Shown here one piece after another: positions 1-8,178 of a stretch of DNA of 41,802 bases; the first letter of the stretch is position 1; each line of letters starts with the position of its first letter. The position numbers and the translations under genes were made by a program. The stretch is from Phycisphaerae bacterium (GTDB taxonomy: Bacteria > Planctomycetota > Phycisphaerae > UBA1845). Under the pieces are notes generated by a model. That model did not search any database, was not told where the DNA came from, and saw only the letters and a list, made by a program, of their open reading frames with translations. The DNA is taken from contig BQJS01000013.1 of the NCBI GenBank assembly GCA_021604825.1, positions 1-41,802 on the forward strand. The letters run 5' to 3'.

Positions 1-1
1 C

Positions 2-3000
2 ACAGCCCTGACTGAAAACATCTGCGGATGTGGATGCAACGGGCAAGGCGGAAGCGTCCTCGGTGTGGGATGTTCAGATCCGTATTGCTGCGGGCTCAAC
101 GGTCAGCAGTCGGGACTCGGACCGCGCTCGGAAGTCAACGCACACACGGGTTTGTTCAACTATCCGTTTACCCACGGCGACCAAGGTTCGACGGGTGATT
201 CAACGTACAAGCGTCTTCAAGTTCCGATCACTGACCTCGATCCCGCACAAGATGGCGGTGGAACTTACTTCGTCGAGGGTCACTACGTGACACAGGACGA
301 TTCAGCCGGCGGCAATCAGGACAACAACGCGTCGTATCGCCAGGTCAACGTATCAGGCGGCGGTAGCAGTTGGTCAATTTCGCTGGCGTCATCTACCCAG
401 CGCGAGCAACCCGGTATTCGGGCTTGGCAGGACAACGATGCAGCCGTCGTCGAGACTGACGTTCGTATTCCTGGCGAAGGTCTGGTTATTCTCGCCGCGA
501 AAGCGACGGATCTGGGCGGTGGCATTTGGCATTACGAATACGCGGTTCAGAACCTCAACTCCGATCGCTCCATCGGTTCGTTCACGGTGCCGATTAATCC
601 GAGCGCGATCGTCACCAACATTGGCTTCAGAGATGTCGACTACCACAGCGGCGAACCTTACAGCGATGTGGATTGGCCGGGGTCAAAGGTTGGCGGTGAT
701 GTGACGTGGGCGACGGAAGACTTCGCGACCAATGCCGATGCGAACGCGATTCGCTGGGGTACGATGTACAACTTCCGCTTCGACGCCAACGTACCGCCGC
801 AAGCGACCACGGTGACGCTCGGCATCTTCAAGCCGGGTAGCCCCAACAGCGTGACGGCTGCTACGACCGGACCGTCAACGGGCCCGCAGGATTGCAACTC
901 CAACGGCGTCGAAGATTCAACCGACGTCGCCGGTGGCACCAGCGACGACTGCAACAACAACGGTATACCGGATGAGTGCGAGACGTTTGCCGATGTGCCA
1001 TTGACGACCATCGAAATCGCCTCAGGCTTGGCCACTCCGGTCGGTGTGTTTGGCGATCCGACCGATGCGACGCGTATGTTCGTGATTGAGCAGAACTCAG
1101 GACAGATCAAAATTCTGGAAGGCGGCTCGGTACTGGGTACGCCATTCTTGAATATCAGTGGGTTGTTGAGCATCGGTGGCGAACGCGGTCTCCTTGGAAT
1201 GGCCTTCCATCCGGATTACGCGAACAACGGTCACTTCTTCCTCAACTACACCAATACGGGAGGCAACACGGTTGTCGCGCGGTACACCGTTTCGGGCGAT
1301 CCGAACGTTGCCGACGCTGGCAGTGGCGTCATCATTAAGACCATCAATCAGGATTTCTCGAACCACAATGGTGGTGGTATCGCCTTCGGTCCTGATGGCA
1401 TGCTGTACGTCGCACTTGGCGATGGCGGATCGGGCGACGACCCGAACAACCGTGCTCAAGACTTGACTTCAATGTTGGGCAAGATGCTGCGATTGGATGT
1501 TGATGCAGCGTCGCCATACATCCCCGTCGACAATCCCTTCGTCGACGGACCGGGGGGCAACGCCGACGAAATTTGGGATTACGGTCTCCGCAATCCGTGG
1601 CGTTTCACTTTCGACCGCGATACCGGTGACATGTATATCGCCGACGTTGGTCAGGACGCTCGCGAAGAAATTAACTTCGAGCCAGCCGGTTCGCCGGGTG
1701 GAATCAACTATGGTTGGGATTGTCGCGAAGGATTGATCGCAACGCCGACCAACAATGGCGGTTATGGTTGTGTCGCCAGCGATCCGACATTGACCGATCC
1801 GATCTTCGACGTGCTGCATAGCGGCGATCCGGATCATCCGGGCTTTATCTGCAGTATCATCGGTGGCTATGTCTATCGCGGTTGCGCGATGCCGGCGCTC
1901 CAAGGCACCTACTTCTACGGCGACTTCTGCGGCAACTGGATCTTTAGTCTGCGATATGACGGCTCGACGATTTCCGATCGGCAGAATCGAACAGCCGCGT
2001 TGGGGTCGATCAGTTCACCAGTCGCTTTCGGCGAAGATGCTGACGGCGAGTTGTATATCGTTAGCACCGGCGGAAGTGTCTACAAGATTGTTCCCGACAC
2101 CGGAATCGTCTGTGGTAACAACATTGTCGAAACCGGCGAGGAATGCGATGACGGCAACACCACGCCTGGAGATGGTTGTGATGAGAACTGCCAGTTTGAG
2201 GGCGTCTGCGGTGACGGCAACCTCGACGGTGGTGAAGGTTGCGACGATGGCAACAACACGCCTGGTGATGGTTGCGATGAGAATTGCCAAGTCGAAACGG
2301 CTGACGATTGCTCAAACGCGCCGCCGATTGCCGAAGGCGTTCACCAGTTCAGCACGGTTGGTGCGACGACGGATGGACCGGCGCACCCGGGAACGTGTAC
2401 TGTGGAGAGCGATGGCGGACAGACCTATCACGACATCTGGTTCGAGTACACCCCCGACTGCTCCGGTACGTTGACGGTTAGCACGTGTGACACGGTCAAC
2501 TACGACAGCGACTTGGTGATCTACGACAACACCGATTGTGGCAACCTTAGCTTCCTCGCGTGCAACGACGACGGCGCTGGTTGTGGCGGTTTTTCGTCGC
2601 TGCTGACGGCACCGGTTGTCGCGGGCAACTCGTACCTGATCCGCATCGGCGGCTGGAACAATGGCGACCAGGGATCAGGCACGGTGAGCATCTCCAACGA
2701 CGGCGGACCTTGCACCGTTTGCGGTGACGGAGTCGTTGAAGGAAATGAAGAATGTGACCCGCCCGATGGCGTGACGTGCGATGCCAGTTGTCAGGAAATC
2801 GTGTGTGAGGACGTGCTCTTCGCCGACGATTTTGAAAACGGCAATGCAGCCGGTTGGAATTTGTTTGCTCCCGATTCGACGGCGTCCACGGGTAACGGCG
2901 TGATTGGCGATCCGGTTGGTACATCGAATGGTGGCGATCCAGCCCAGCCGGAGGACGCCTTTGCGGGCAGCGGTTGCTTGTTCACTGGGCAGAACCCGGG

Positions 3001-4114
3001 CGGTTCGATCGGAACCGACGACATCGACGCTGGCGTGGTGTATCTCGAATCACCGACGATTGACCTGAGCGGTGAAACCGAAGCAGAGTTATCATTTGTG
3101 CGTTGGTACTATCTGCGCGATCTCGGTGCCGATAGCGGTGACTTCTACGTCGCTGAAGCTTCGGACAACAATGGTTCGTCGTGGGTCGAACTCGAATCGA
3201 TCGACAATCAGTCCGACGCCAACACGTGGACAACTCGATCGTTTGATCTCGAAAGCTTCATCAGCCTGACGTCCACGGTGAAGTTCCGCTTCGGTGCGGC
3301 TGACGGCGCGACCGTTGGCAGCATCGTTGAACTGGCGATCGACAATGTCGAGGTGACCACGCCATGCGGACTCGATGCCGACTGCAACTCCAACGGCATC
3401 GAAGACGCCGACGAGATTGCCGGTGGTTCGGCTGAAGATTGCAACGCGAACAACGTGCCCGACGAGTGCGACATCGAAGGTCCGACCAGCAGCGATTGTG
3501 ACGGCGGTCCGGTTGGCATTCCAGCCGAGGGCCAACTCATTCTGGAGAACACGTGTGCGGGTTGCCACGGACCGACGGGTACGGGTGGCGGATCGTTGCC
3601 AGGTCCGAACATTCGCAACCGTTCGCGCGTCTTTATCTGGAACAGGTTGTTGCCGCCCACCAATCACCCGGGCGGTGCGCATCCGGAATACACGCAGCAG
3701 GACTTTGCGAACATCGAGGCGTTCCTGTCGGATACCGGCGGTCGTGGCCGTCCCGACCTCATCCCCGATGAGTGCCAGACGCTCGACGATTGCGATGGGC
3801 AAAATGGTAGCGATGGTTGCGATCTCGATGCCGGCTTGCAGGATGACCTTGATTTCGACGGCGTTCCGGATGACTGCGTGGCTTGTGCGACGACGTTTGG
3901 TGATGGCGATAGCGATTGCGACATCGACCTGGCTGACTACATGTTGATGCAGCAGTGCTTCACCGACGACATCGGATCAGGCACGCCGGTGTACGCAAGC
4001 GGCTGCGAGTGCTTCGATGCCGATGAAGACGGCGACGTCGATGTGAATGACTACAGCGCCTACGAAGCGATGGTTGGCCCCGACGGTCAGATCGCCGGCT
4101 GCCAGATTCCATAG
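2..4114 (+). CDS. Giant secreted multidomain protein with glucose/sorbosone dehydrogenase propeller, heme c site and dockerin-like tail (5' partial)
   Basis: The frame is open to the left window edge, so the true start lies outside; the GTG at 65 is only an internal candidate. Domains in order: a beta-rich planctomycete-type region (to about 880); a linker of the DCNSNG...NGIPDECE kind; a PQQ-dependent glucose/sorbosone dehydrogenase-like propeller (about 990-2095) with the family's NHNGGG and GLRNPW segments; two DUF4215-like repeats (CDDGN..GDGCDENCQ, 2110-2290); a PPC-like domain (2300-2690); a third Cys repeat; a jelly-roll-like domain (2810-3355); a c-type heme site CAGCH at 3553-3567; and a dockerin/EF-hand-like C-terminus rich in DxDxD (3890-4110). 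It probably oxidises sugars at the cell surface or outside the cell and passes electrons to its own heme. Substrate and PQQ use are inferred. No Met follows CAGCH before the next linker, so the distal heme ligand is unclear. Confidence 0.85.
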   Translation, partial: TALTENICGCGCNGQGGSVLGVGCSDPYCCGLNGQQSGLGPRSEVNAHTGLFNYPFTHGDQGSTGDSTYKRLQVPITDLDPAQDGGGTYFVEGHYVTQDDSAGGNQDNNASYRQVNVSGGGSSWSISLASSTQREQPGIRAWQDNDAAVVETDVRIPGEGLVILAAKATDLGGGIWHYEYAVQNLNSDRSIGSFTVPINPSAIVTNIGFRDVDYHSGEPYSDVDWPGSKVGGDVTWATEDFATNADANAIRWGTMYNFRFDANVPPQATTVTLGIFKPGSPNSVTAATTGPSTGPQDCNSNGVEDSTDVAGGTSDDCNNNGIPDECETFADVPLTTIEIASGLATPVGVFGDPTDATRMFVIEQNSGQIKILEGGSVLGTPFLNISGLLSIGGERGLLGMAFHPDYANNGHFFLNYTNTGGNTVVARYTVSGDPNVADAGSGVIIKTINQDFSNHNGGGIAFGPDGMLYVALGDGGSGDDPNNRAQDLTSMLGKMLRLDVDAASPYIPVDNPFVDGPGGNADEIWDYGLRNPWRFTFDRDTGDMYIADVGQDAREEINFEPAGSPGGINYGWDCREGLIATPTNNGGYGCVASDPTLTDPIFDVLHSGDPDHPGFICSIIGGYVYRGCAMPALQGTYFYGDFCGNWIFSLRYDGSTISDRQNRTAALGSISSPVAFGEDADGELYIVSTGGSVYKIVPDTGIVCGNNIVETGEECDDGNTTPGDGCDENCQFEGVCGDGNLDGGEGCDDGNNTPGDGCDENCQVETADDCSNAPPIAEGVHQFSTVGATTDGPAHPGTCTVESDGGQTYHDIWFEYTPDCSGTLTVSTCDTVNYDSDLVIYDNTDCGNLSFLACNDDGAGCGGFSSLLTAPVVAGNSYLIRIGGWNNGDQGSGTVSISNDGGPCTVCGDGVVEGNEECDPPDGVTCDASCQEIVCEDVLFADDFENGNAAGWNLFAPDSTASTGNGVIGDPVGTSNGGDPAQPEDAFAGSGCLFTGQNPGGSIGTDDIDAGVVYLESPTIDLSGETEAELSFVRWYYLRDLGADSGDFYVAEASDNNGSSWVELESIDNQSDANTWTTRSFDLESFISLTSTVKFRFGAADGATVGSIVELAIDNVEVTTPCGLDADCNSNGIEDADEIAGGSAEDCNANNVPDECDIEGPTSSDCDGGPVGIPAEGQLILENTCAGCHGPTGTGGGSLPGPNIRNRSRVFIWNRLLPPTNHPGGAHPEYTQQDFANIEAFLSDTGGRGRPDLIPDECQTLDDCDGQNGSDGCDLDAGLQDDLDFDGVPDDCVACATTFGDGDSDCDIDLADYMLMQQCFTDDIGSGTPVYASGCECFDADEDGDVDVNDYSAYEAMVGPDGQIAGCQIP

Positions 4115-4159
4115 GTAACGCACAGTAGGCCGTACTTTTTCAGCAACAAGAACTCAATC

Positions 4160-4196
4160 GCCGCCGTCCACGTAAAAGTGTGACGGCGGCTTTTTT
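4160..4196 (+). terminator. Intrinsic terminator after the giant secreted protein gene
   Basis: GCCGCCGTC (4160-4168) pairs with GACGGCGGC (4182-4190) and is followed by six T at 4191-4196. It lies 46 bases after the stop codon at 4112-4114. Confidence 0.9.
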
Positions 4197-4227
4197 ATTG
4201 AAACCAACGTACAACGAGTATCATCAA

Positions 4228-4292
4228 GTAGGGTGGGCCGTGCCCACCGCCGTTCGAATGCGTAACGACTTGGTGGGCACGGCCCACCCTAC
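4228..4292. repeat. Palindromic GTAGGGTGGGC repeat, copy 1
   Basis: The left arm GTAGGGTGGGCCGTGCCCAC at 4228 is the reverse complement of the right arm ending in GGCCCACCCTAC at 4292, with about 23 bases between. The same arms recur at 6011-6075 and 28173-28236, with half copies at 4720-4740 and 5182-5192. It looks like a REP-type or non-autonomous element; no matching transposase is present in the window. Confidence 0.9.
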
Positions 4293-4303
4293 GGGCTACC
4301 TCA

Positions 4304-4723
4304 ATGCAATCGGACCTTGCAAGTATGGAACTGGATCAGCTTGAGGAATCTCCTGAGCCCGTTCTCGTTAAAGAAGAGCGATGGTCGGTCGCGGCTAGCT
4401 TTATCGTCGCAATCGTTGCGTTGTGGCCGCTTGCCTATCCGATTATCTTCGTTTCCTTTTTGATTGTCAGTGTGATTCTCTATCCGATTTTGAATTGGAT
4501 ACTTCAGGTCAAGAGACCTCAGAATGAGCTCATATTCGTTAGCGGAGCGGCCGTTTCGGTTTTTCTTGCATACTTGGTCGGGAAGCGGATTTACCTCGCG
4601 TGTCGCTGGAAAACAGTTGAGTACGACGGGAGCTATTGCATTCGATGTCAGTATGACCTGACCGGCAACGAAAGCGGCATCTGTCCGGAATGTGGAACGT
4701 CGATCCCGGCAGTCAGTGCGTAG
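4304..4723 (+). CDS. Membrane protein with C-terminal zinc ribbon (paralogue 1)
   Basis: A 139-residue protein with an acidic N-terminus, a hydrophobic stretch at about 25-60 (one or two membrane segments), another at about 78-95, and a C-terminal zinc ribbon: CIRCQYDLTGN then CPECG. The start is ATG 4304; the tandem paralogue downstream begins with a matching tcaATGCAA context. The TAG stop (4721-4723) lies inside the arm of a palindromic repeat half at 4720-4740. It shares the KEERW, AYLV and RRIY/KRIY plus RW landmarks with the next gene, so the two are a tandem duplication. The family is common in planctomycetes but, as far as I know, has no assigned function. The ribbon could bind protein or nucleic acid on the cytoplasmic face; that is a guess. 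Confidence 0.75.
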   Translation: MQSDLASMELDQLEESPEPVLVKEERWSVAASFIVAIVALWPLAYPIIFVSFLIVSVILYPILNWILQVKRPQNELIFVSGAAVSVFLAYLVGKRIYLACRWKTVEYDGSYCIRCQYDLTGNESGICPECGTSIPAVSA

Positions 4724-4740
4724 GGTGGGCCGTGCCGACC
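4720..4740 (+). repeat. Left half of the GTAGGGTGGGC palindrome
   Basis: GTAGGGTGGGCCGTGCCGAC at 4720 matches the left arm of copy 1 with one change. Its TAG is the stop codon of the preceding gene. No right arm follows directly; a right-arm remnant appears at 5182-5192, beyond the next gene. Confidence 0.8.
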
Positions 4741-4773
4741 GCAGAATAAATGAGGGCTTGCGAAGTTCGATCA

Positions 4774-5214
4774 ATGCAACCGGAATCCAACATTCAAGCG
4801 GAACCGTTATTCGACGAACCATCGGAGATCGAATCCTACAAGCAAGAGCGTTGGCCACCTGCTGAGTCGTTGATCTTTGCGATCGTTGGATTTTGCACCA
4901 TCGGTATCTTGACCGGCTTACTTGTTGTATCGCTAGTTCTTTACGCCATTGATCTGATCTGGGTCAGGATGCTCATGCAGGTCCCGCCCGCGAACAAGTT
5001 CCTGGGAATGGGGGCAATCTTGATTTTGGCGATTGTGGCGTACTTGGTGGCGCGAAGGATCTACATCAGAAGTCGCTGGACGATCGTCATTCACGTTGCG
5101 CCGAAGTGCTATCATTGTCGCTACGACTTGACCGGCAACGAAAGCGGCATCTGTCCCGAATGTGGAACGACGATCCCGGCCGCCCACCCTACCAGGTCGT
5201 TTGAATTGGAATGA
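4774..5214 (+). CDS. Membrane protein with C-terminal zinc ribbon (paralogue 2)
   Basis: A 146-residue tandem paralogue of the preceding gene: KQERW, two or three hydrophobic segments, AYLVARRIY, then CYHCRYDLTGN...CPECG. I chose ATG 4774 because its context matches the start of paralogue 1; ATG 4750, in frame, is the alternative. The ribbon-coding DNA is almost the same as in paralogue 1, while the membrane part is clearly diverged. After the ribbon the protein has an extra tail (AAHPTRSFELE) partly encoded by GCCCACCCTAC, a right-arm fragment of the palindromic repeat. In that orientation the arm gives no stop codon, so the reading frame runs on. Function unknown. Confidence 0.7.
   Translation: MQPESNIQAEPLFDEPSEIESYKQERWPPAESLIFAIVGFCTIGILTGLLVVSLVLYAIDLIWVRMLMQVPPANKFLGMGAILILAIVAYLVARRIYIRSRWTIVIHVAPKCYHCRYDLTGNESGICPECGTTIPAAHPTRSFELE
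5182..5192 (+). repeat. Right-arm remnant of the GTAGGGTGGGC palindrome inside a coding end
   Basis: GCCCACCCTAC matches the outer part of the right arm of copies 1 and 3. It lies within the last codons of the upstream zinc-ribbon gene. It is short, so homology to the repeat rests on context: repeats sit at every other boundary of this gene run. Confidence 0.5.
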
Positions 5215-5235
5215 ATCGATTGGGTTGAATTCGAC

Positions 5236-5589
5236 ATGCCCAGAACCAACGTCATCGTGCGGAAATCGAGGCTGTCGTCGTTTCTCGTCGTGCTCATTTT
5301 GCTGCCGATTTTCTGGTTGCTGGTGAGGACGGTGGTTCTCATGGTGTCGGTGGCTGCAATCGCGTTGTTGTCGATGGTTTGGCCAGGGCTGCTCGACTTC
5401 GACCGGGTGACTCTTGAGACATTCACCTTCGTCGTCACGACGGTACTGGTGGGCATTTGCCTCGTGATCTTCTTCTGCGACTTTCGCCGCCAACCCATCA
5501 CGCCCGACGGCCGTTACTGCGCGGCATGTGGATATGACCTCACCGGGAACACCTCTGGCATCTGCCCGGAATGCGGAGACTCGGTATGA
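5236..5589 (+). CDS. Membrane protein with C-terminal zinc ribbon (paralogue 3)
   Basis: A 117-residue protein: basic N-terminus, hydrophobic segment at about 15-45, second at about 55-80, an Arg-containing link, then CAACGYDLTGN...CPECGDSV ending almost directly after the ribbon. Its TGA stop overlaps the ATG of the next gene by four bases (ATGA at 5586-5589), so the two are probably translationally coupled. The ribbon is less like those of paralogues 1 and 2 at the DNA level. Function unknown. Confidence 0.75.
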   Translation: MPRTNVIVRKSRLSSFLVVLILLPIFWLLVRTVVLMVSVAAIALLSMVWPGLLDFDRVTLETFTFVVTTVLVGICLVIFFCDFRRQPITPDGRYCAACGYDLTGNTSGICPECGDSV

Positions 5590-6014
5590 GGCGGCCATTC
5601 TTCATCCGGCGGGTTCTTATGCGAATCGGCATTGCGTTGTCTGTTGCGCTGGCGGTGTGTTGGATCGTGGCCAGAGTTTCGATGGTCATGTATGGCGCGA
5701 GTCGCTTCCACGTGTTTCTGCGGCATGGCGGATTGGAGTATTACTTCCACGGCGAAACCGAGGCATCCGGTCTCACGATTCGCAAGCCATCGTACGGTGT
5801 TTGGACACGTTGGCCGTCTTACAAGAAAGGCAGCGGCTACACGAAGATTCCGTTCTGGATTCTATTCGTACCATCGATTCTGATCACAATTTGGCTGTGG
5901 CGCACAAGCAGAATTCTTCCCGGGAAATGCTGGAACTGCCGCTATGACCTGACCGGCAACGTGAGCGGCACCTGTCCCGAATGTGGAACGCCGATTGTGG
6001 CAAGCAGCTCGTAG
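5586..6014 (+). CDS. Membrane protein with extracytoplasmic domain and C-terminal zinc ribbon (paralogue 4)
   Basis: A 142-residue protein starting at the ATG that overlaps the previous stop. An N-terminal membrane segment (about 10-32) is followed by a roughly 60-residue polar, aromatic-rich region, a second membrane segment (about 85-108), and CWNCRYDLTGN...CPECG. The predicted layout is: cytoplasm, membrane, extracytoplasmic loop, membrane, cytoplasmic ribbon. The TAG stop at 6012-6014 lies in the left arm of palindromic repeat copy 3. It resembles the single gene at 13636 more than it resembles paralogues 1-3, especially in the PFW motif of the second segment. Function unknown. Confidence 0.75.
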   Translation: MRRPFFIRRVLMRIGIALSVALAVCWIVARVSMVMYGASRFHVFLRHGGLEYYFHGETEASGLTIRKPSYGVWTRWPSYKKGSGYTKIPFWILFVPSILITIWLWRTSRILPGKCWNCRYDLTGNVSGTCPECGTPIVASSS

Positions 6015-6075
6015 GGTGGGCCGTGCCCACCATGTCATCACGCGCGCACACGGCGGTGGGCACGGCCCACCCTAC
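6011..6075. repeat. Palindromic GTAGGGTGGGC repeat, copy 3, shared 3' end of two convergent genes
   Basis: The left arm at 6011 and right arm ending at 6075 are near-perfect inverted copies. The left arm supplies the TAG stop of the plus-strand zinc-ribbon gene (6012-6014) and the right arm supplies the TAG stop of the minus-strand glycosyltransferase (6072-6074). Folded as RNA it would form a strong stem on either strand, so it may also act as a terminator, although no T run follows. Confidence 0.9.
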
Positions 6076-7088
6076 GTGGTTAGGCAGGTTGGGTTTCGGT
6101 AGGCGTCGTTGCGTAGCATGGGTTCGTTTCCGGGGCGGTTTAGGGTGATGGTTCGGCGTAGTAGCGATTGGGCCCAGTGGACGGCTGACGCTGCGCTGGG
6201 GCGGGCTTGCATGGCCTCGCGGAAGTAGCCCATCGCGGGGCCGTACTCGTTGGCTTTGTAGCTTTCGTAGCCGAGTTGGCGGCAGGTGTTGGCCAACTGT
6301 TGGCTTACTTCTTGCGACTGCGCTTCGGTTAGGTTGGGGAACCGGTCGAAGATGGTTTTGAGCAGGCGGCGATGATAAATGGTGTTGCGCGTCCTCGAGG
6401 TTCGCGAGAGGCTGCCATCGACGTAGTGGTGCAGGCAGAGCGGCTCATCGACGTAACCGGTCGGACAACGGTTGGCGATTTCGAGATAGAACATCCATTC
6501 GCAGCCGTAAAGATCGTGTTCGAGGAAGCGGATGTCGTCGGCTAACACGTCGCGGCGAACCATGCCGACGATGGTGGCGACGAAGTATTCCTTCAGCAAA
6601 TACGAGAAGAAGTCCGGCGTGCAAACGTGGAGGTTCGGCGCGATTTCATCGGTCGGGACCGTGCGGGCGATTTTGGATTTCGTGTCGAACATGCTCGCTT
6701 CGAAGTTGCCGCTCAAGTCGACGTACGAATAGTCGCCATACACGAATCCGAGTGACGGCTGGCGTTCAAACAATTCCATTTGCCGTTCGAGCTTGGTGGG
6801 TAGGAATTCATCGTCCGAATCGAGCAGGGCGACGAACTCCCCTCGGGCGGCATCGATGCCGGTGTTCCGCGCGATGCAGCAACCGGCATTGTCCTGCTCG
6901 ATGAATACGATCTGGTCGCCCAACAGCTTGCGGTAGCTTTCCACCAACTCGGCTGTCCCGTCACCCGATTTGCCATCGACGATGATCAGTTCCCAGTCGG
7001 TGTATGTTTGCGCAATGACGGAGTCGATCATTCGCCCCAGGTATTGGGCGCGCTTGTAAGTGGGCACGACGACGGAAACGGTGGGCAC
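6072..7088 (-). CDS. Family 2 glycosyltransferase
   Basis: A 338-residue GT-A fold transferase. The N-terminus SVVVPTYKRAQYL and ELIIVDGKSGDGT are the nucleotide-binding start of GT2 enzymes, and LLDSDDEF supplies the DxD-type metal site. The C-terminal third looks helical and TPR-like (YESYKANEYGPAMGYFREAM), which may hold partners. The start is GTG 7088 with GGAG about eight bases upstream. The neighbours (nucleotide-sugar dehydratase, nucleotidyltransferase, acetylation genes) suggest it adds sugars to a surface polysaccharide or glycoprotein. Donor and acceptor cannot be read from the sequence. Confidence 0.88.
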   Translation of the reverse strand: MPTVSVVVPTYKRAQYLGRMIDSVIAQTYTDWELIIVDGKSGDGTAELVESYRKLLGDQIVFIEQDNAGCCIARNTGIDAARGEFVALLDSDDEFLPTKLERQMELFERQPSLGFVYGDYSYVDLSGNFEASMFDTKSKIARTVPTDEIAPNLHVCTPDFFSYLLKEYFVATIVGMVRRDVLADDIRFLEHDLYGCEWMFYLEIANRCPTGYVDEPLCLHHYVDGSLSRTSRTRNTIYHRRLLKTIFDRFPNLTEAQSQEVSQQLANTCRQLGYESYKANEYGPAMGYFREAMQARPSAASAVHWAQSLLRRTITLNRPGNEPMLRNDAYRNPTCLTT

Positions 7089-7101
7089 AGTAAGGCTCCA
7101 A

Positions 7102-7193
7102 TGTAGGGTCCGCTGTGCGGACCTTTAAAACTCAATCGGCATTTAATTAGACGGCGCGAGATGCACGGAGCGGTCCGCACAGCGGACCCTACA
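7102..7193. repeat. Second palindromic repeat type (GTAGGGTCCGC arms)
   Basis: TGTAGGGTCCGCTGTGCGGA at 7102 and its inverted copy ending at 7193 enclose about 45 bases. It begins like the GTAGGGTGGGC family but differs inside the arm, so it is either a subfamily or a separate element with the same ends. The right arm supplies the TAG stop (7189-7191) of the minus-strand dehydratase. Confidence 0.85.
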
Positions 7194-8178
7194 CGCGATA
7201 CTCAAGCGGCGCGAACAGTTCGGTATGTTCGCGCATGAAACCGATTGTCTCGGTCAAGCCTTCTTTCAGCGAAACCATTGGCGACCAGCCCAGTACCGTT
7301 CGCGCCAGTGTGCTGTCGCAGCGTAGCTCGTTGACTTCGCTCTTTTGCGGGCGAATCCGCTGCGATTCACTGACGTAGGAGCCGCCACCGGTTAGTTCGC
7401 AAATGATGTCGGTCAGTTCACCGATGGAAATCGACTTGCCGTTCCCGATGTTGAACGTTTGGCCGATGGCTTCGTCGCATTGAGCGGCAGCGATGAATCC
7501 TCGGGCGGTATCGGTGACGAACGTAAAGTCGCGGCGCGGTGAAGGGTCGCCGATATGCACGGGATCTTTTCCGGCGATGCGTTGGGCGATGATCGTCGGG
7601 ATGATCGCCCGGTCGGATTGACGCGGCCCAAACACGTTGAAAGGTCGCACGGTCACCACGGGCAGATCAAAACTACACGCATAGCTTTCGGCGAGCTTGT
7701 CGGCGCCGAGTTTGGTGGCTGAGTAAGGCGATTGGCCGACGAGCGGGTGCTTCTCATCCATCGGTGTATACTGCGCCGAGCCGAACGTTTCCGATGTCGA
7801 TGTGTGGACGAGGCGTTCGACGTTGAGAAACCGGCAGGCTTGCAAGACGTTGAGCGTCCCGTTGATGTTGGTTTGTACGTACGACAACGGTGCGACGTAA
7901 GAATAAGGTATGCCGATCAATGCGGACAAATGGAAGACCACCGACACCCCGTCCATGACGTTCATCACCGAGTCGCGATCGGTCACATCGCCCCAGACGA
8001 TTTCAATCTCATCGCGAATGTACTGATCGACATAGTCGAGATTGCCGCAGCTGGGCATGCTCTTGTAGTTGGCCAACACCCGCACGCTGCAGCCGCTTTC
8101 GACGAGCATTTCAGCGAGGTGCGAACCGATGAACCCGGTTCCGCCGGTGATGAGTACGCGTTTGCCTGCGAGTTTCAT
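7189..8178 (-). CDS. NAD-dependent nucleotide-sugar 4,6-dehydratase, LegB-like
   Basis: A 329-residue extended SDR. The Rossmann motif GGTGFIGSHL lies at the N-terminus, the catalytic YSATK near residue 157, and PFNVFGPRQSDRAIIP and RRDFTFVTDTARGF in the substrate half. The pattern of conserved blocks recalls the LegB/GDP-GlcNAc 4,6-dehydratase group more than RfbB or GalE, but the substrate is inferred. Its ATG overlaps the stop of the upstream nucleotidyltransferase by four bases, so the two are co-translated: one activates a sugar-1-phosphate, the other makes the 4-keto-6-deoxy form. The stop codon lies in a palindromic repeat. None of the other legionaminate genes is in the window. Confidence 0.85.
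   Translation of the reverse strand: MKLAGKRVLITGGTGFIGSHLAEMLVESGCSVRVLANYKSMPSCGNLDYVDQYIRDEIEIVWGDVTDRDSVMNVMDGVSVVFHLSALIGIPYSYVAPLSYVQTNINGTLNVLQACRFLNVERLVHTSTSETFGSAQYTPMDEKHPLVGQSPYSATKLGADKLAESYACSFDLPVVTVRPFNVFGPRQSDRAIIPTIIAQRIAGKDPVHIGDPSPRRDFTFVTDTARGFIAAAQCDEAIGQTFNIGNGKSISIGELTDIICELTGGGSYVSESQRIRPQKSEVNELRCDSTLARTVLGWSPMVSLKEGLTETIGFMREHTELFAPLEYRV

Noticed and set aside
3092..3802. Minus-strand frame of about 236 codons within the giant secreted protein
   Set aside because: Antisense of a region with clear domains; composition is Arg/Val-rich and no motif is visible.
4228..7193. Regularly placed palindromes considered as a CRISPR array
   Set aside because: Copies are far apart, separated by genes, palindromic over their full length and without spacers of fixed length.
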